NCBI GenBank assembly: GCA_946482045.1
Contig: CAMLPZ010000011.1
Coordinates: 1 to 32,621 of the forward strand
Reading direction: 5' to 3'
Origin: an uncultured Asticcacaulis sp.
GTDB taxonomy: Bacteria; Pseudomonadota; Alphaproteobacteria; Caulobacterales; Caulobacteraceae
Length of the DNA stretch: 32,621 bases
Shown: positions 25,297 through 32,621 of the stretch, one piece after another
Layout of the letters: each line of letters opens with the position of its first letter
Numbering within the stretch: position 1 is the first letter of the stretch
Notes under the pieces: model-generated
The model's input: the letters and a program-made list of their open reading frames with translations, nothing else
Databases searched by the model: none
Told to the model about the DNA's origin: nothing
Translations under genes and position numbers: made by a program

Positions 25297-27141
25297 ATGC
25301 CGCTCGAACCCAAACCCGTGCCCCCAAATACGTTGCCTCCGACTGCGATGCCGGCGAAAGCGATCGTCCGCCGGATCTGGACGCAGTACCTGGCGGCACA
25401 AAAGCGCCTTCTCGGGATTGCCCTGGTCTGCGCGGTCATCGTCGCACTGGCAACCACGCTGTTTGGCGTACTGATGGGATCGGCCGTTGACCTGTTGTTC
25501 CACAGCTCCTCCGGCAAGTCGCTGGATTTTCTGCCCGCCGAAATTGTCGCCGCCGTCGTCGCCAATCCGATGCTGATGATCCCCTTGATCACCATCGGCG
25601 CGGTCATCGTCCGCTTCGCCGGCCAGCGCGGCTTGACGGTATCGCTGAACACGGTCGGCAATCGCCTGGTCGGCAATATCCAGCGCGATCTGTTTTCCCG
25701 CCTTGTCCACGCCGATCTTGGCCGGCTGCAAAAAGCCCATTCCGGCCAGCATCTGTCGTCGGTGCTGTACGATGCCGACCTGGTGCGCGACGCCGCCTCA
25801 ACTGGATTGGTGCAATACGTCCAAAGCGCCTTGATCGCCATAGGCGCCATCGCCAACATGATCTATTTCGACTGGACCATGACGCTGGCCGTACTTCTGA
25901 TCGCGCCGGTCATTGGCCTGGTTATGGGCACATACCTTAAACGCACCCGCAAGGCGGCGCAGGGCGCCATGGCCGAGACCTCGAGCCTGTCGACCGCCAT
26001 CATGGAAAGTCTGGATGGCATCAAGGTCGTCAAGGTCAGCAACCAGGAAACAGCCGAAGAAACACGCGTCGGCGACGTCATCGACCGCCGCCAGGGCCAT
26101 ATGATCAAAGGCGCCAATGCCCGCACCATGGCCGCGCCAGCCACCGAACTGCTGACCGGCCTGCTGCTGGCCGGGCTCTTAGCCTACGCCGGCTGGCGCG
26201 CACAAGGCGGCTTCATCACCGCAGGCGATCTCTTCGGCTTTGTCACAGCGCTGGGGATCGCCAGCCAGGCCCTGCGGCAGTTGACGGGCCTGCAGGGCAC
26301 GTTCAGCCAGGGTATGACGGCCGCGCGACGTCTGTTCGCGGCCCTCGACATCAAGCCGGAGATCACCTCGGCCGCCGATGCGGTGACACTTCCTCGCGAC
26401 TTCAAGCGCCTGAGCTTTGACAAGGCCAGCTTTGCCTATGGCGACGCGCCTGTGCTGCATGAGGTCAGTTTCGACGTCTCAGCTGGGCAAAGCATCGCCC
26501 TGGTCGGCCCAAGCGGCTCCGGCAAATCGACCCTGCTCAACCTGATTCCGCGTTTCTTTGACCTGAGCTCAGGTGCGATCCGTTTCGACGGTGTCGACCA
26601 CCGCCAGATTTCGCTCGCCTCGCTGCGCGACAGCATCGCCCTGGTGACGCAGGACCCCTTCCTATTCGACGACGCCATCCACGCCAATATCGCCTATGGC
26701 CGTCCTGACGCCACGACTGCTGAAATTGAACAAGCCGCGCGGGACGCCGCCGCCGATGGCTTTATCCGAACCCTGCCGCAGGGTTACAACACCCGTGCGG
26801 GCGAGGCTGGCTCACAGCTTTCGGGTGGGCAAAAACAACGGATTGCGATCGCCCGCGCTTTTCTGAAGAATGCCCCTTTACTGCTATTGGACGAAGCGAC
26901 TTCGGCGCTCGACACCGAGTCTGAGGCACTTGTACAACAGGCGTTGGAACGCCTGATGAAAGGTCGAACGACCTTTGTCGTCGCCCATCGCCTGTCGACC
27001 GTGCGCAACTGTGACCTGATCCTGGTCCTCGACAAGGGCCAGATCCGGGAGCACGGCACGCATGACAGCCTGATGCGCGCGGGCGGGCTCTACAGCCGCC
27101 TTGCCGCGACGCAACTCGGCACCTCTCCGGAGGCCGCATGA
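25297..27141 (+). CDS. ABC exporter, MsbA-like (lipid flippase candidate)
   Basis: A 614-residue half-transporter with membrane and ATPase domains fused. Residues 30-330 form six membrane helices of the type IV exporter fold. The ATPase domain has Walker A GPSGSGKST (Gly404-Thr412), Q-loop VTQDPFLF, signature LSGGQ (508-512), Walker B LLLLDEATSALD (Asp532, Glu533) and the H-loop VVAHRLS. Position at the head of DUF374, waaA and lpxK argues for lipid A-core export (MsbA role), though the family also exports drugs and peptides. The start could be TTG 25285 or ATG 25348. It overlaps the next gene by 4 bases (ATGA). Confidence 0.9.
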   Translation: MPLEPKPVPPNTLPPTAMPAKAIVRRIWTQYLAAQKRLLGIALVCAVIVALATTLFGVLMGSAVDLLFHSSSGKSLDFLPAEIVAAVVANPMLMIPLITIGAVIVRFAGQRGLTVSLNTVGNRLVGNIQRDLFSRLVHADLGRLQKAHSGQHLSSVLYDADLVRDAASTGLVQYVQSALIAIGAIANMIYFDWTMTLAVLLIAPVIGLVMGTYLKRTRKAAQGAMAETSSLSTAIMESLDGIKVVKVSNQETAEETRVGDVIDRRQGHMIKGANARTMAAPATELLTGLLLAGLLAYAGWRAQGGFITAGDLFGFVTALGIASQALRQLTGLQGTFSQGMTAARRLFAALDIKPEITSAADAVTLPRDFKRLSFDKASFAYGDAPVLHEVSFDVSAGQSIALVGPSGSGKSTLLNLIPRFFDLSSGAIRFDGVDHRQISLASLRDSIALVTQDPFLFDDAIHANIAYGRPDATTAEIEQAARDAAADGFIRTLPQGYNTRAGEAGSQLSGGQKQRIAIARAFLKNAPLLLLDEATSALDTESEALVQQALERLMKGRTTFVVAHRLSTVRNCDLILVLDKGQIREHGTHDSLMRAGGLYSRLAATQLGTSPEAA

Positions 27142-27917
27142 AAGAGCTTCTGAAACGCCGCAAACTGCAAAACCTGCTGGGCAGCCTGATTTCCGCCTAC
27201 CTGAAGTTCTGTTATGCCACCACGCGCTGGCAGAGCGAAGGCCGCGCCGAGGTCGAGGCGGTCTGGGCCAGCGACACCCCCGTGGTGCTGATGTTCTGGC
27301 ACGAGCGCCTGCACTTTGGCCATTCCAGTTGGCCGCTTGAAAACGCCCAACCGATCGCCGTGCTCAGTTCGACCTCCAAGTTTGGCGACGTCATCACCAA
27401 AGTCACAGACGATTTCGGGCGCTATACGATCCGCGGCTCGTCCGCCAAGAAGTCGAACCCCGGCAAGGACAAGCGCGGCGCCCAGGCCTTTCGCGACATG
27501 CTGCGCTGGCTGCGCGAGGGCAAGGGCGTGGCGACGACACCCGATGGCCCGCGAGGTCCGGCGCGGACCATGACCGAAGGCAGCCTCAAGCTGTCGCAGA
27601 TGAGTGGCGCCGTGCTGGTTTGCCTCGGGCAATCGGCCAAACACTATGTCGAGTTTGATACCTGGGACCGGATGCGCCTGCCCCTGCCCTTCAATCGCGG
27701 CGCCATGGTATGGCGCGTCCTGCCAGCGATTTCACCATCGGTAAACGCAGAGGAATTCGAGCGCCTGCGCCTGCAAGCCGAACAGACTCTTATCGAAGCC
27801 ACTGACCGCGCCGATGACCTGACGGGCGCCAAACGCGGCACGGGCGGCCGCCGCCAGATCGGCTGGGAGGAAAAACAGCGCGCCGAACAGGGCGCCGAAA
27901 CGGACGACGCGCAATGA
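27138..27917 (+). CDS. DUF374 protein, lysophospholipid acyltransferase-like
   Basis: A 259-residue protein with the DUF374 block: VVLMFWHERLHFG (HxxxxF/H-type acyltransferase-like motif), VLSSTSKFGDVITKV, RYTIRGSSAKK, and the strong TPDGPRGPARTMTEGSLKLSQMSGA stretch. DUF374 proteins are distant relatives of LpxL/PlsC acyltransferases and sit next to waaA in many alphaproteobacteria; a role in acylating lipid A or a related lipid is likely but not proved. The N-terminus is basic with one hydrophobic segment and may hold the protein at the inner membrane. The C-terminal 45 residues are charged and probably disordered. ATGA overlaps occur at both ends. Confidence 0.88.
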   Translation: MKELLKRRKLQNLLGSLISAYLKFCYATTRWQSEGRAEVEAVWASDTPVVLMFWHERLHFGHSSWPLENAQPIAVLSSTSKFGDVITKVTDDFGRYTIRGSSAKKSNPGKDKRGAQAFRDMLRWLREGKGVATTPDGPRGPARTMTEGSLKLSQMSGAVLVCLGQSAKHYVEFDTWDRMRLPLPFNRGAMVWRVLPAISPSVNAEEFERLRLQAEQTLIEATDRADDLTGAKRGTGGRRQIGWEEKQRAEQGAETDDAQ

Positions 27918-29188
27918 CATTGGCTCTGGCCATCTATCGCGGCGCCGCAAGGGCTTTTCATGGCTTTGCGCCGAAACTGCTGCGGGACCGCGTCACCAAG
28001 GGCAAGGAAGACCCTGAGCGCTTCGCCGAGCGGCTTGGGCAAATCACGCGAGCCAAACCCGATAAGCCGATCGTCTGGTTTCACGGCGTGAGCGTCGGCG
28101 AAAGCCTGTCGGCCATACCAATCCTTGAGCGCCTGCGAACCGAACGGCAGGACCTTGCCCTTTTGATCACCACGGCGACCACAACCTCGGCTGAAATCCT
28201 GAAGCGCCGCCTGCCCGAAGGCGTTATCCACCAATACACACCGATCGACACGCCCCAGGCCGTCGAAGCCTTTCTCTATCACTGGCAGCCACGCCTGGCC
28301 GTTTTTATAGAGAGTGACATCTGGCCGAACCTGCTGCAAAGCCTGACGCAGCGCCACATCCCGCATGCGCTTTTGAGCGCGCGCATCACCGAAAAGACGT
28401 TCCGCGGCTGGCAGACCTTTCGCCGCAGCATGACGGAACTGCTTAAAGGCTACGCGCTTGTCATGGCGCAGGACGACGCCTCCGAAGCGCGTTTGCGCGC
28501 CATGCAGGTGACTCCGGCGGCCCAGGCCAATCTCAAAACCATCGGCGCGCCGCTGAGCGTGAATGCAACGGAACTGGCCAGCTTGCGCGACGCCCTACGC
28601 GGCCGGCGGGCAATCGTCGCCGCCAGCACCCACTACGGCGAGGACAATATCATCGTTCGCGCCCTGGAACATCAAATCCGCAGTGGCGATCTGCTGATTC
28701 TGGTGCCGCGCCATCCGATCAAGGCCGGGGAAATCCGCCTCGACATGGAAGCCCTGGGCTTCAATGTGGCGCAACGCTCGCAGGGCGAAAAGATCGCCGC
28801 CGAGACCCAGATTTATCTGGCCGATACCTTGGGCGAATTGGGGCTGTTCTTCTCGCTGGCCAATCTGATCATCATGGGCGGTAGCTTCCTGAGCGGGATC
28901 GGCGGGCACAATCCTCTGGAAGCGGCACGTCTGGGCAAAAGCGTCATTACTGGCGACGACATCAGTAACTGGGAAGGCATTTTTGGCACGCTGCTGACGG
29001 CGGGCGCTGGCTGGCGCGTACACGGACCGGATGAACTGGCCTTCCTGAGTGGTGAGCTGCTGCGCACCCCCGAAGCCATAGCCGAAGCCGACGCCCGCGC
29101 GCTCGAGGTCAGCCGGGTCGAGGCCGGCACGCTCGACCGCGTCTGGCAAGCGCTTCTCCCGCTCCTGCCGGAACGCGCCCGACCATGA
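27914..29188 (+). CDS. waaA: 3-deoxy-D-manno-octulosonic acid transferase
   Basis: A 424-residue GT30 enzyme that adds Kdo to the lipid A precursor at the inner membrane. Family marks are WFHGVSVGES with the catalytic Glu63, TTATTTSAEIL, QYTPIDTPQAVEAFLYHWQPRLAVFIESDIWPN in parts, LLSARITEKTFRGW, VPRHP, YLADTLGELGLFFSLAN and GGSFLSGIGGHNPLEAARLGK. An N-terminal hydrophobic stretch anchors it. ATGA overlaps join it to the DUF374 gene and lpxK. Whether it adds one or two Kdo residues cannot be seen. Confidence 0.95.
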   Translation: MTLALAIYRGAARAFHGFAPKLLRDRVTKGKEDPERFAERLGQITRAKPDKPIVWFHGVSVGESLSAIPILERLRTERQDLALLITTATTTSAEILKRRLPEGVIHQYTPIDTPQAVEAFLYHWQPRLAVFIESDIWPNLLQSLTQRHIPHALLSARITEKTFRGWQTFRRSMTELLKGYALVMAQDDASEARLRAMQVTPAAQANLKTIGAPLSVNATELASLRDALRGRRAIVAASTHYGEDNIIVRALEHQIRSGDLLILVPRHPIKAGEIRLDMEALGFNVAQRSQGEKIAAETQIYLADTLGELGLFFSLANLIIMGGSFLSGIGGHNPLEAARLGKSVITGDDISNWEGIFGTLLTAGAGWRVHGPDELAFLSGELLRTPEAIAEADARALEVSRVEAGTLDRVWQALLPLLPERARP

Positions 29189-30186
29189 CGCTCAATACGC
29201 CCGCATGGTGGTACAAACGCGACGCGCACGGCGCGCCATGGTGGCGCCCGGCACTATGGCCACTGTCGCTGATCTGGCGCGCTGTCAACGACGCCAAGCG
29301 CGCGAGGGCCACCCCCTACCGCTCTTCCCTGTTTGTCATCAGCGTCGGAAACCTGACGCTGGGCGGCTCAGGCAAGACGCCAATCACTGCCGAGATATTG
29401 CGCCTCATCGACGGCGCCATCGGCCTCTCGAAAGGCTATGGCGGTACCCTTGAAGGTCCTGTCCGCGTCGATCCGGTCAAACACACCGCCGCCGAAGTCG
29501 GCGATGAACCGCTGATGCTCGCCCAACGCGCGCCTTTCATGATCGCCAAGGACCGCGCCGCGGGCCTCAGGTCGCTGGAAGACGAGGCGAAGATCGTTAT
29601 CGTCGATGACGCGCACCAGAACCTCCAGATCGCCAAGGACCTGCATGTGCTGGTGGTCGACGGCGATACACAAAATGGTGCCTGGCCGTTTGGCGATGGC
29701 GGAATCTGCCCCTATGGCCCTTTGCGCGAACCCTTTGATGAAGGCTTGGCGCGCGCCGATATCGTGGTCCTGTGGATGCCTGACGATTCGACTCCTGACG
29801 CAGGCCTGCTGGACCTTTTGTCATCGCGGCCGGTCTTCGTGGCGCGGCTGGTGCCGCAGGCGTCCGCCCTCACCGGCCCCGTCTATGGCTTTGCCGGCAT
29901 CGCCAAGCCGTGGAAGTTTGAAGCCACACTGAAATCCGTCGGCCTGGCCGTCGCCGGCTTCCAAGGCTTTCCCGACCACGCCGCCCTGTCCGATGATACT
30001 CTCAATCAACTGGCCGCCAAGGCCGGCGACGCGCAACTTGTTACCACCGAAAAGGACTGGATCAAGCTGTCGTCCGAATGGCGCACGCGCATTACCCCGT
30101 TACCAATCGCGGCACGCTTCGATGACGAAGAGGGTTTCAAATCGGCACTTTTGACGGCGCTCGACAAGAATGGTCTCAAGCGATAG
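29185..30186 (+). CDS. lpxK: Tetraacyldisaccharide 4'-kinase (divergent LpxK)
   Basis: A 333-residue enzyme that phosphorylates the 4' position of the lipid A disaccharide. It opens in the usual way (WWYKRD, PLSLIWRAVND), with the Walker A VGNLTLGGSGKTP (Gly60-Pro66), GLSKGYGG, EVGDEPLMLAQRAP, IAKDRAAG, PYGPLREP and VTTEKDWIKL. Two conserved sites deviate: the DDGFQ motif reads DDAHQN (Asp141-Asp146 region; the two Asp are kept), and the usual FPAGPLREP is preceded by a changed segment, WPFGDGGICPYGPLREP. Most active-site Asp remain, so it may be active with altered kinetics or acceptor. Coupling to waaA by ATGA supports the assignment. Confidence 0.9.
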   Translation: MTLNTPAWWYKRDAHGAPWWRPALWPLSLIWRAVNDAKRARATPYRSSLFVISVGNLTLGGSGKTPITAEILRLIDGAIGLSKGYGGTLEGPVRVDPVKHTAAEVGDEPLMLAQRAPFMIAKDRAAGLRSLEDEAKIVIVDDAHQNLQIAKDLHVLVVDGDTQNGAWPFGDGGICPYGPLREPFDEGLARADIVVLWMPDDSTPDAGLLDLLSSRPVFVARLVPQASALTGPVYGFAGIAKPWKFEATLKSVGLAVAGFQGFPDHAALSDDTLNQLAAKAGDAQLVTTEKDWIKLSSEWRTRITPLPIAARFDDEEGFKSALLTALDKNGLKR

Positions 30187-30223
30187 GCTTTCCGAAAATC
30201 GATATAAGAATTCGGAGGAGACT

Positions 30224-31273
30224 ATGCTGAAATTATTGCTGACAGGCGTCTGTCTGGCGGCCGCACTCGCCGCTTCGTCCGTTCACGCCGACAACCCCGC
30301 GCCCAATCCGCCGCCGACGGTCTCGCAGTTCAGCGAAATCTCCGCCCATGATCAGGTCCGCCAGATGGGCCGGGGCGTCAACATCATCGGATACGACCCG
30401 TTCTGGCAGGACGGCGGAAAGGGCAACTACAAGGAAAAGCACTTCGCCGAGATCAAGGCCGCCGGCTTTTCGACTGTGCGCGTGGTGCTCTTCACCTTCA
30501 AATTCCTGGATGGCAACAACACGCTTGATCCGAAGTGGTTGAACCGGCTGGACTGGGTCGTCGCCAATGCCAAGAAAAACGGCCTGACGGTCATCCTCGA
30601 CGAGCATGATTTCGATGCCTGCTCCAAAGACATTGCCGCCTGCACACCAAAACTCAAGACCGTCTGGTCGCAACTGTCCGAACGCTACAGCAATGAGCCC
30701 AACACGGTCGTCTTCGAGCTGATGAACGAGCCGCATGGTCAGTTCGACGCCGCCACCTGGAACGCCACCTTCCCCGAAGTGCTGGCGATCATCCGCAAGA
30801 CCAATCCCAAGCGCAATGTCATCATTGGCGGCGTGCAGTGGAACAGCCGCAACACGCTGAAAGACCTGAAACTGCCGGAAGATGACCGGCACATCATCGC
30901 CACCTTCCACTATTATGATCCGTTCCACTTCACCCATCAGGGCGCTGCGTGGGCACCGCCCGAGATCACCAAACTAAAAGACATCCGCTTTGGCAAGCCG
31001 GAAGAGATCGCGCAGATCGACGCCGACTTCAAAGCCGTATCGGATTGGGCGAAGGCCAATGACCGGCCCGTTTTCCTGGGTGAATTTGGCGCCTATGACA
31101 AGGCCGCGATGGAAGACCGGGTGCTGTGGACTTCAACGGTCGCCCGCACTGCTGAAAAGTACGGCTTCGCCTTCGGCTACTGGCAGTTTTCCAGCGACTT
31201 TCTGCTTTATGACTTCAAGACCCAGTCCTTCGTCAAACCGATCCTGAAGGCCCTCGTTCCGGAGACTCAGTAA
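30224..31273 (+). CDS. Secreted glycoside hydrolase family 5 (cellulase-like)
   Basis: A 349-residue enzyme. ATG 30224 has an excellent Shine-Dalgarno, GGAGGAG at 30214-30220, and starts a signal peptide ending near VHA-DN (residue 22 or so). The TIM-barrel motifs of GH5 are clear: MGRGVNIIGYDPFW, GFSTVRVVLF, VILDEHDF, the acid/base Glu169 in ELMNEPHG, FHYYDPFHFTHQG, and the nucleophile Glu287 in FLGEFGAYD. It hydrolyses beta-1,4-linked glucan, mannan or similar chains; the specificity is not readable. It follows lpxK by 37 bases but is likely expressed mainly from its own site. It may support plant-polymer use together with the PL11 lyase. Confidence 0.92.
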   Translation: MLKLLLTGVCLAAALAASSVHADNPAPNPPPTVSQFSEISAHDQVRQMGRGVNIIGYDPFWQDGGKGNYKEKHFAEIKAAGFSTVRVVLFTFKFLDGNNTLDPKWLNRLDWVVANAKKNGLTVILDEHDFDACSKDIAACTPKLKTVWSQLSERYSNEPNTVVFELMNEPHGQFDAATWNATFPEVLAIIRKTNPKRNVIIGGVQWNSRNTLKDLKLPEDDRHIIATFHYYDPFHFTHQGAAWAPPEITKLKDIRFGKPEEIAQIDADFKAVSDWAKANDRPVFLGEFGAYDKAAMEDRVLWTSTVARTAEKYGFAFGYWQFSSDFLLYDFKTQSFVKPILKALVPETQ

Positions 31274-31399
31274 AGAAGGCCTTCCTTTGACCGCCCTGAT
31301 GGCTTGCCTTTGCGGCGCCACCAAGTTTGGCGTATGGGATCAAGACATGCGTCAATGGGTCAAGCGGAGCCGATACCCTGGTTCCAAAAGGAAAATAAC

Positions 31400-31711
31400 A
31401 TGGTCGCCAAGGCCAAACGTTCGATGGAAGACATAGCGATCGTCGATGGGGTCAAATACCGCTGGCACATCCACCGTGAGCCACAATGGGCGACGGTGGA
31501 TGGCGCCAAGGGATTGTGTATCTCGGTCCAGCACGACGAAAATCCGCAGAAGGTGCTGCTGCTTGAATACCCGTTCCCCAAACCCAGCCGCCACGCCCAG
31601 CGCCCGAAGGTTTCAAAGCACGACGTTGCCGTCCAGATCGGCAAGGCCATCGCTGACGGCTGGGAGCCCGAATCGCGCGGCAAGCCCTTCACCTACATGA
31701 TCGAAGCCTGA
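31400..31711 (+). CDS. Small conserved-type protein of unknown function
   Basis: A 103-residue basic, soluble protein. ATG 31400 has AAGGA about 10 bases upstream. The sequence VDGVKYRWHIHREPQWATVDGAKGLCISVQHDE and KVLLLEYPFPKP suggests a small beta-rich fold, and IGKAIADGWEPESRGKPF forms the end. There is no signal peptide and no membrane segment. I do not recognise a family. It stands 126 bases behind the GH5 gene and 63 before the membrane-protein gene. Confidence 0.75.
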   Translation: MVAKAKRSMEDIAIVDGVKYRWHIHREPQWATVDGAKGLCISVQHDENPQKVLLLEYPFPKPSRHAQRPKVSKHDVAVQIGKAIADGWEPESRGKPFTYMIEA

Positions 31712-31774
31712 CGCCTGGTGTGTAGTGTAGCGCCTGTCCCGATCTGTGTTAGGCTCGTAGGATAAGGGGGCAGG

Positions 31775-32287
31775 ATGGACACCGAGCACGAACTCTGCGA
31801 GACCGTACGCGAATACAGCCGTGAAAGCTGGTTACACGCGCGCCACAACGAAACGCAGCGCTCGGCCGTGTCCGGTGCGATTATCGCTATTTCCGCGGCG
31901 GTCGTCGGCTTCATCACGCGCCATGAGCTGACCCAGGCAGACTTGCCGCTGACGCTGTTCCTGATGTTCCTGGGCCTGTTCGGCGCGGCGTTCTGCGCCA
32001 AGCACTATGAGCGCTTTTCGCTGCACATGGAGATCATCCGCGAAAGCCAGGCCTATCTCGACCGCCTGCTGCCGGGCGAACCGCTCGACAATATCTTCAC
32101 GGCAGCCAAAGCAGCGCACAAACGCCGTGGCCACTGGCTGCGCGGCGTGCGGCTGAACCACTTCTGGATACTGCTGCACCTGATGATCGCGACGCTGGGT
32201 CTACTGCTGTCGATCTACATCAATGCAAACCTGCTCAACGAACTCGTCACGTGGGCACAAGATCTCTACGCGCGCATCCATCTTTAG
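31775..32287 (+). CDS. Small membrane protein of unknown function
   Basis: A 170-residue protein with three predicted membrane helices: SAVSGAIIAISAAVVGFI, LPLTLFLMFLGLFGAAFCA, and a C-terminal FWILLHLMIATLGLLLSIYI. A charged helix before the first (TVREYSRESWLHARHNETQR) and a cytoplasmic stretch between the second and third (YERFSLHMEIIRESQAYLDRLLPGE) are the other visible parts. The layout of two close helices plus amphipathic flanks recalls small regulatory or SLATT-like membrane proteins, but no signature was found. A GGGGGCAGG stretch precedes ATG 31775 and may act as the ribosome binding site. Confidence 0.75.
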   Translation: MDTEHELCETVREYSRESWLHARHNETQRSAVSGAIIAISAAVVGFITRHELTQADLPLTLFLMFLGLFGAAFCAKHYERFSLHMEIIRESQAYLDRLLPGEPLDNIFTAAKAAHKRRGHWLRGVRLNHFWILLHLMIATLGLLLSIYINANLLNELVTWAQDLYARIHL

Positions 32288-32297
32288 CGCTGTCAGC

Positions 32298-32509
32298 CTT
32301 TAAGCCCGAATTTTGGATGCCAGGCTAGCCGGCAAGCGCCGCGGGTACTTAAGTACCCGCCAGCGCAGACTGCGACGACTGGCGCCGAAAGACGGAGCTT
32401 AAACTTTAAGCCAGAGATTTGAGTCGCAAAATAGCCGGCAAGCGCCGCAGGTACTCAAGTACCTGCAAGCGCAGACTGCGTATTAGGCGGCCAAAGATCG
32501 CCGCTTAAA
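32298..32509. repeat. Tandem pair of 106-bp palindromic repeat units
   Basis: Two units start at CTTTAAGCC (32298 and 32404), 106 bases apart, each ending near GCTTAAA. The best conserved part is 49 bases long (32326-32374 and 32432-32480), with 45 identical positions, from TAGCCGGCAAGCGCCGC to AGCGCAGACTGCG. Its centre is a palindrome: GCGGGTACTTAAGTACCCGC in unit 1 and GCAGGTAC-TCAA-GTACCTGC in unit 2. The G to A change in the left arm is matched by C to T in the right arm, so pairing is kept. The units lie between the small membrane gene and purD, which converge, and unit 2 reaches into the purD stop codon. Confidence 0.85.
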
Positions 32510-32621
32510 GGGCGCGCCAGCCGATATCGGTGCGGTAAAAACCGCCTGGCCAGTCGATCTGATTGATCGCCGCATAGGCCTTGTCACGGGCCTCCTGGAT
32601 CGTCTTGCCGCGCGCGCAGAT
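32505..32621 (-). CDS. purD: Phosphoribosylamine-glycine ligase, C-terminal end
   Basis: The last 38 codons and the stop (TAA, complement of 32505-32507) of a gene that continues outside the window. The peptide ends in EARDKAYAAINQIDWPGGFYRTDIGWRAL in parts; IDWPGGFYRTDIGWRAL is the standard PurD C-terminus. The enzyme makes glycinamide ribonucleotide in purine synthesis. The stop codon lies inside the end of the second palindromic repeat unit. Confidence 0.9.
   Translation of the reverse strand: MCARGKTIQEARDKAYAAINQIDWPGGFYRTDIGWRAL

Noticed and set aside
24465..25859. Long minus-strand frame extending the tyrosine phosphatase upstream across the ABC exporter start
   Set aside because: The part upstream of 25265 is antisense to the exporter membrane domain and has shadow composition.
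31274..31399. GAAGGCCTTC palindrome behind the GH5 gene as terminator
   Set aside because: It is a 10-bp palindrome with no loop and only a weak T-run, so no stable hairpin is expected.

Overview
The window looks like the chromosome of a stalked alphaproteobacterium of the Caulobacteraceae, most likely close to Asticcacaulis or Caulobacter. This is an inference from several things seen together: a high-GC coding style, the 3' end of a holdfast-anchor (HfaD-like) gene, an alphaproteobacterial pmbA / inositol-phosphatase / DUF4170 / DUF374 / waaA / lpxK neighbourhood, secreted plant-polysaccharide enzymes, and GGDEF-EAL membrane proteins. The DNA is densely coding. No gene-free stretch exceeds about 300 bases, and I saw no tRNA, rRNA, CRISPR array, insertion sequence or phage gene. 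The mobile-looking material consists of small palindromic intergenic repeats.

Layout: 1-783 is the end of an HfaD-like surface protein, closed by a perfect 12-bp terminator hairpin. 838-6111 holds a secreted SGNH esterase (-), a large secreted M16 zinc peptidase (+) and a secreted Gly/Cys-rich protein of unknown role (-). 6259-9478 holds a PAS protein, a polyphosphate kinase 2, a cysteine-cluster (YkgJ-like) protein and UbiA. 9579-12658 is a tight run of a DUF3298-like lipoprotein, a SAM methyltransferase, a VOC protein and a Sel1-repeat protein with a TonB-like C-terminus; the last gene overlaps a convergent NAD-binding epimerase. 13633-17175 carries UbiD and a PL11 rhamnogalacturonan lyase. 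17285-21263 (-) carries two paralogous membrane GGDEF-EAL proteins in tandem.

21490-31273 is the envelope region: pmbA, an inositol-monophosphatase-family enzyme and DUF4170 (+); then a reversed, coupled pair of a protein tyrosine phosphatase and a CYTH-domain protein (-); then an MsbA-like exporter, a DUF374 acyltransferase-like protein, WaaA and LpxK (+), joined by ATGA overlaps, with a GH5 glycosidase behind. The tyrosine phosphatase recalls Caulobacter CtpA, a homolog linked to lipid A whose phosphates are replaced by galacturonate. The window ends with two small unknown genes, a tandem duplication of a 106-bp palindromic repeat, and the 3' tip of purD on the minus strand.

The most notable non-genic signals are two sets of palindromic elements. 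One set has two copies (5218-5315 minus and 17178-17267 plus), each placed directly behind a stop codon in the same orientation relative to the upstream gene. The other set (32298-32509) shows compensatory base changes in its hairpin arms. Together they suggest structured 3'-end elements under selection for pairing.
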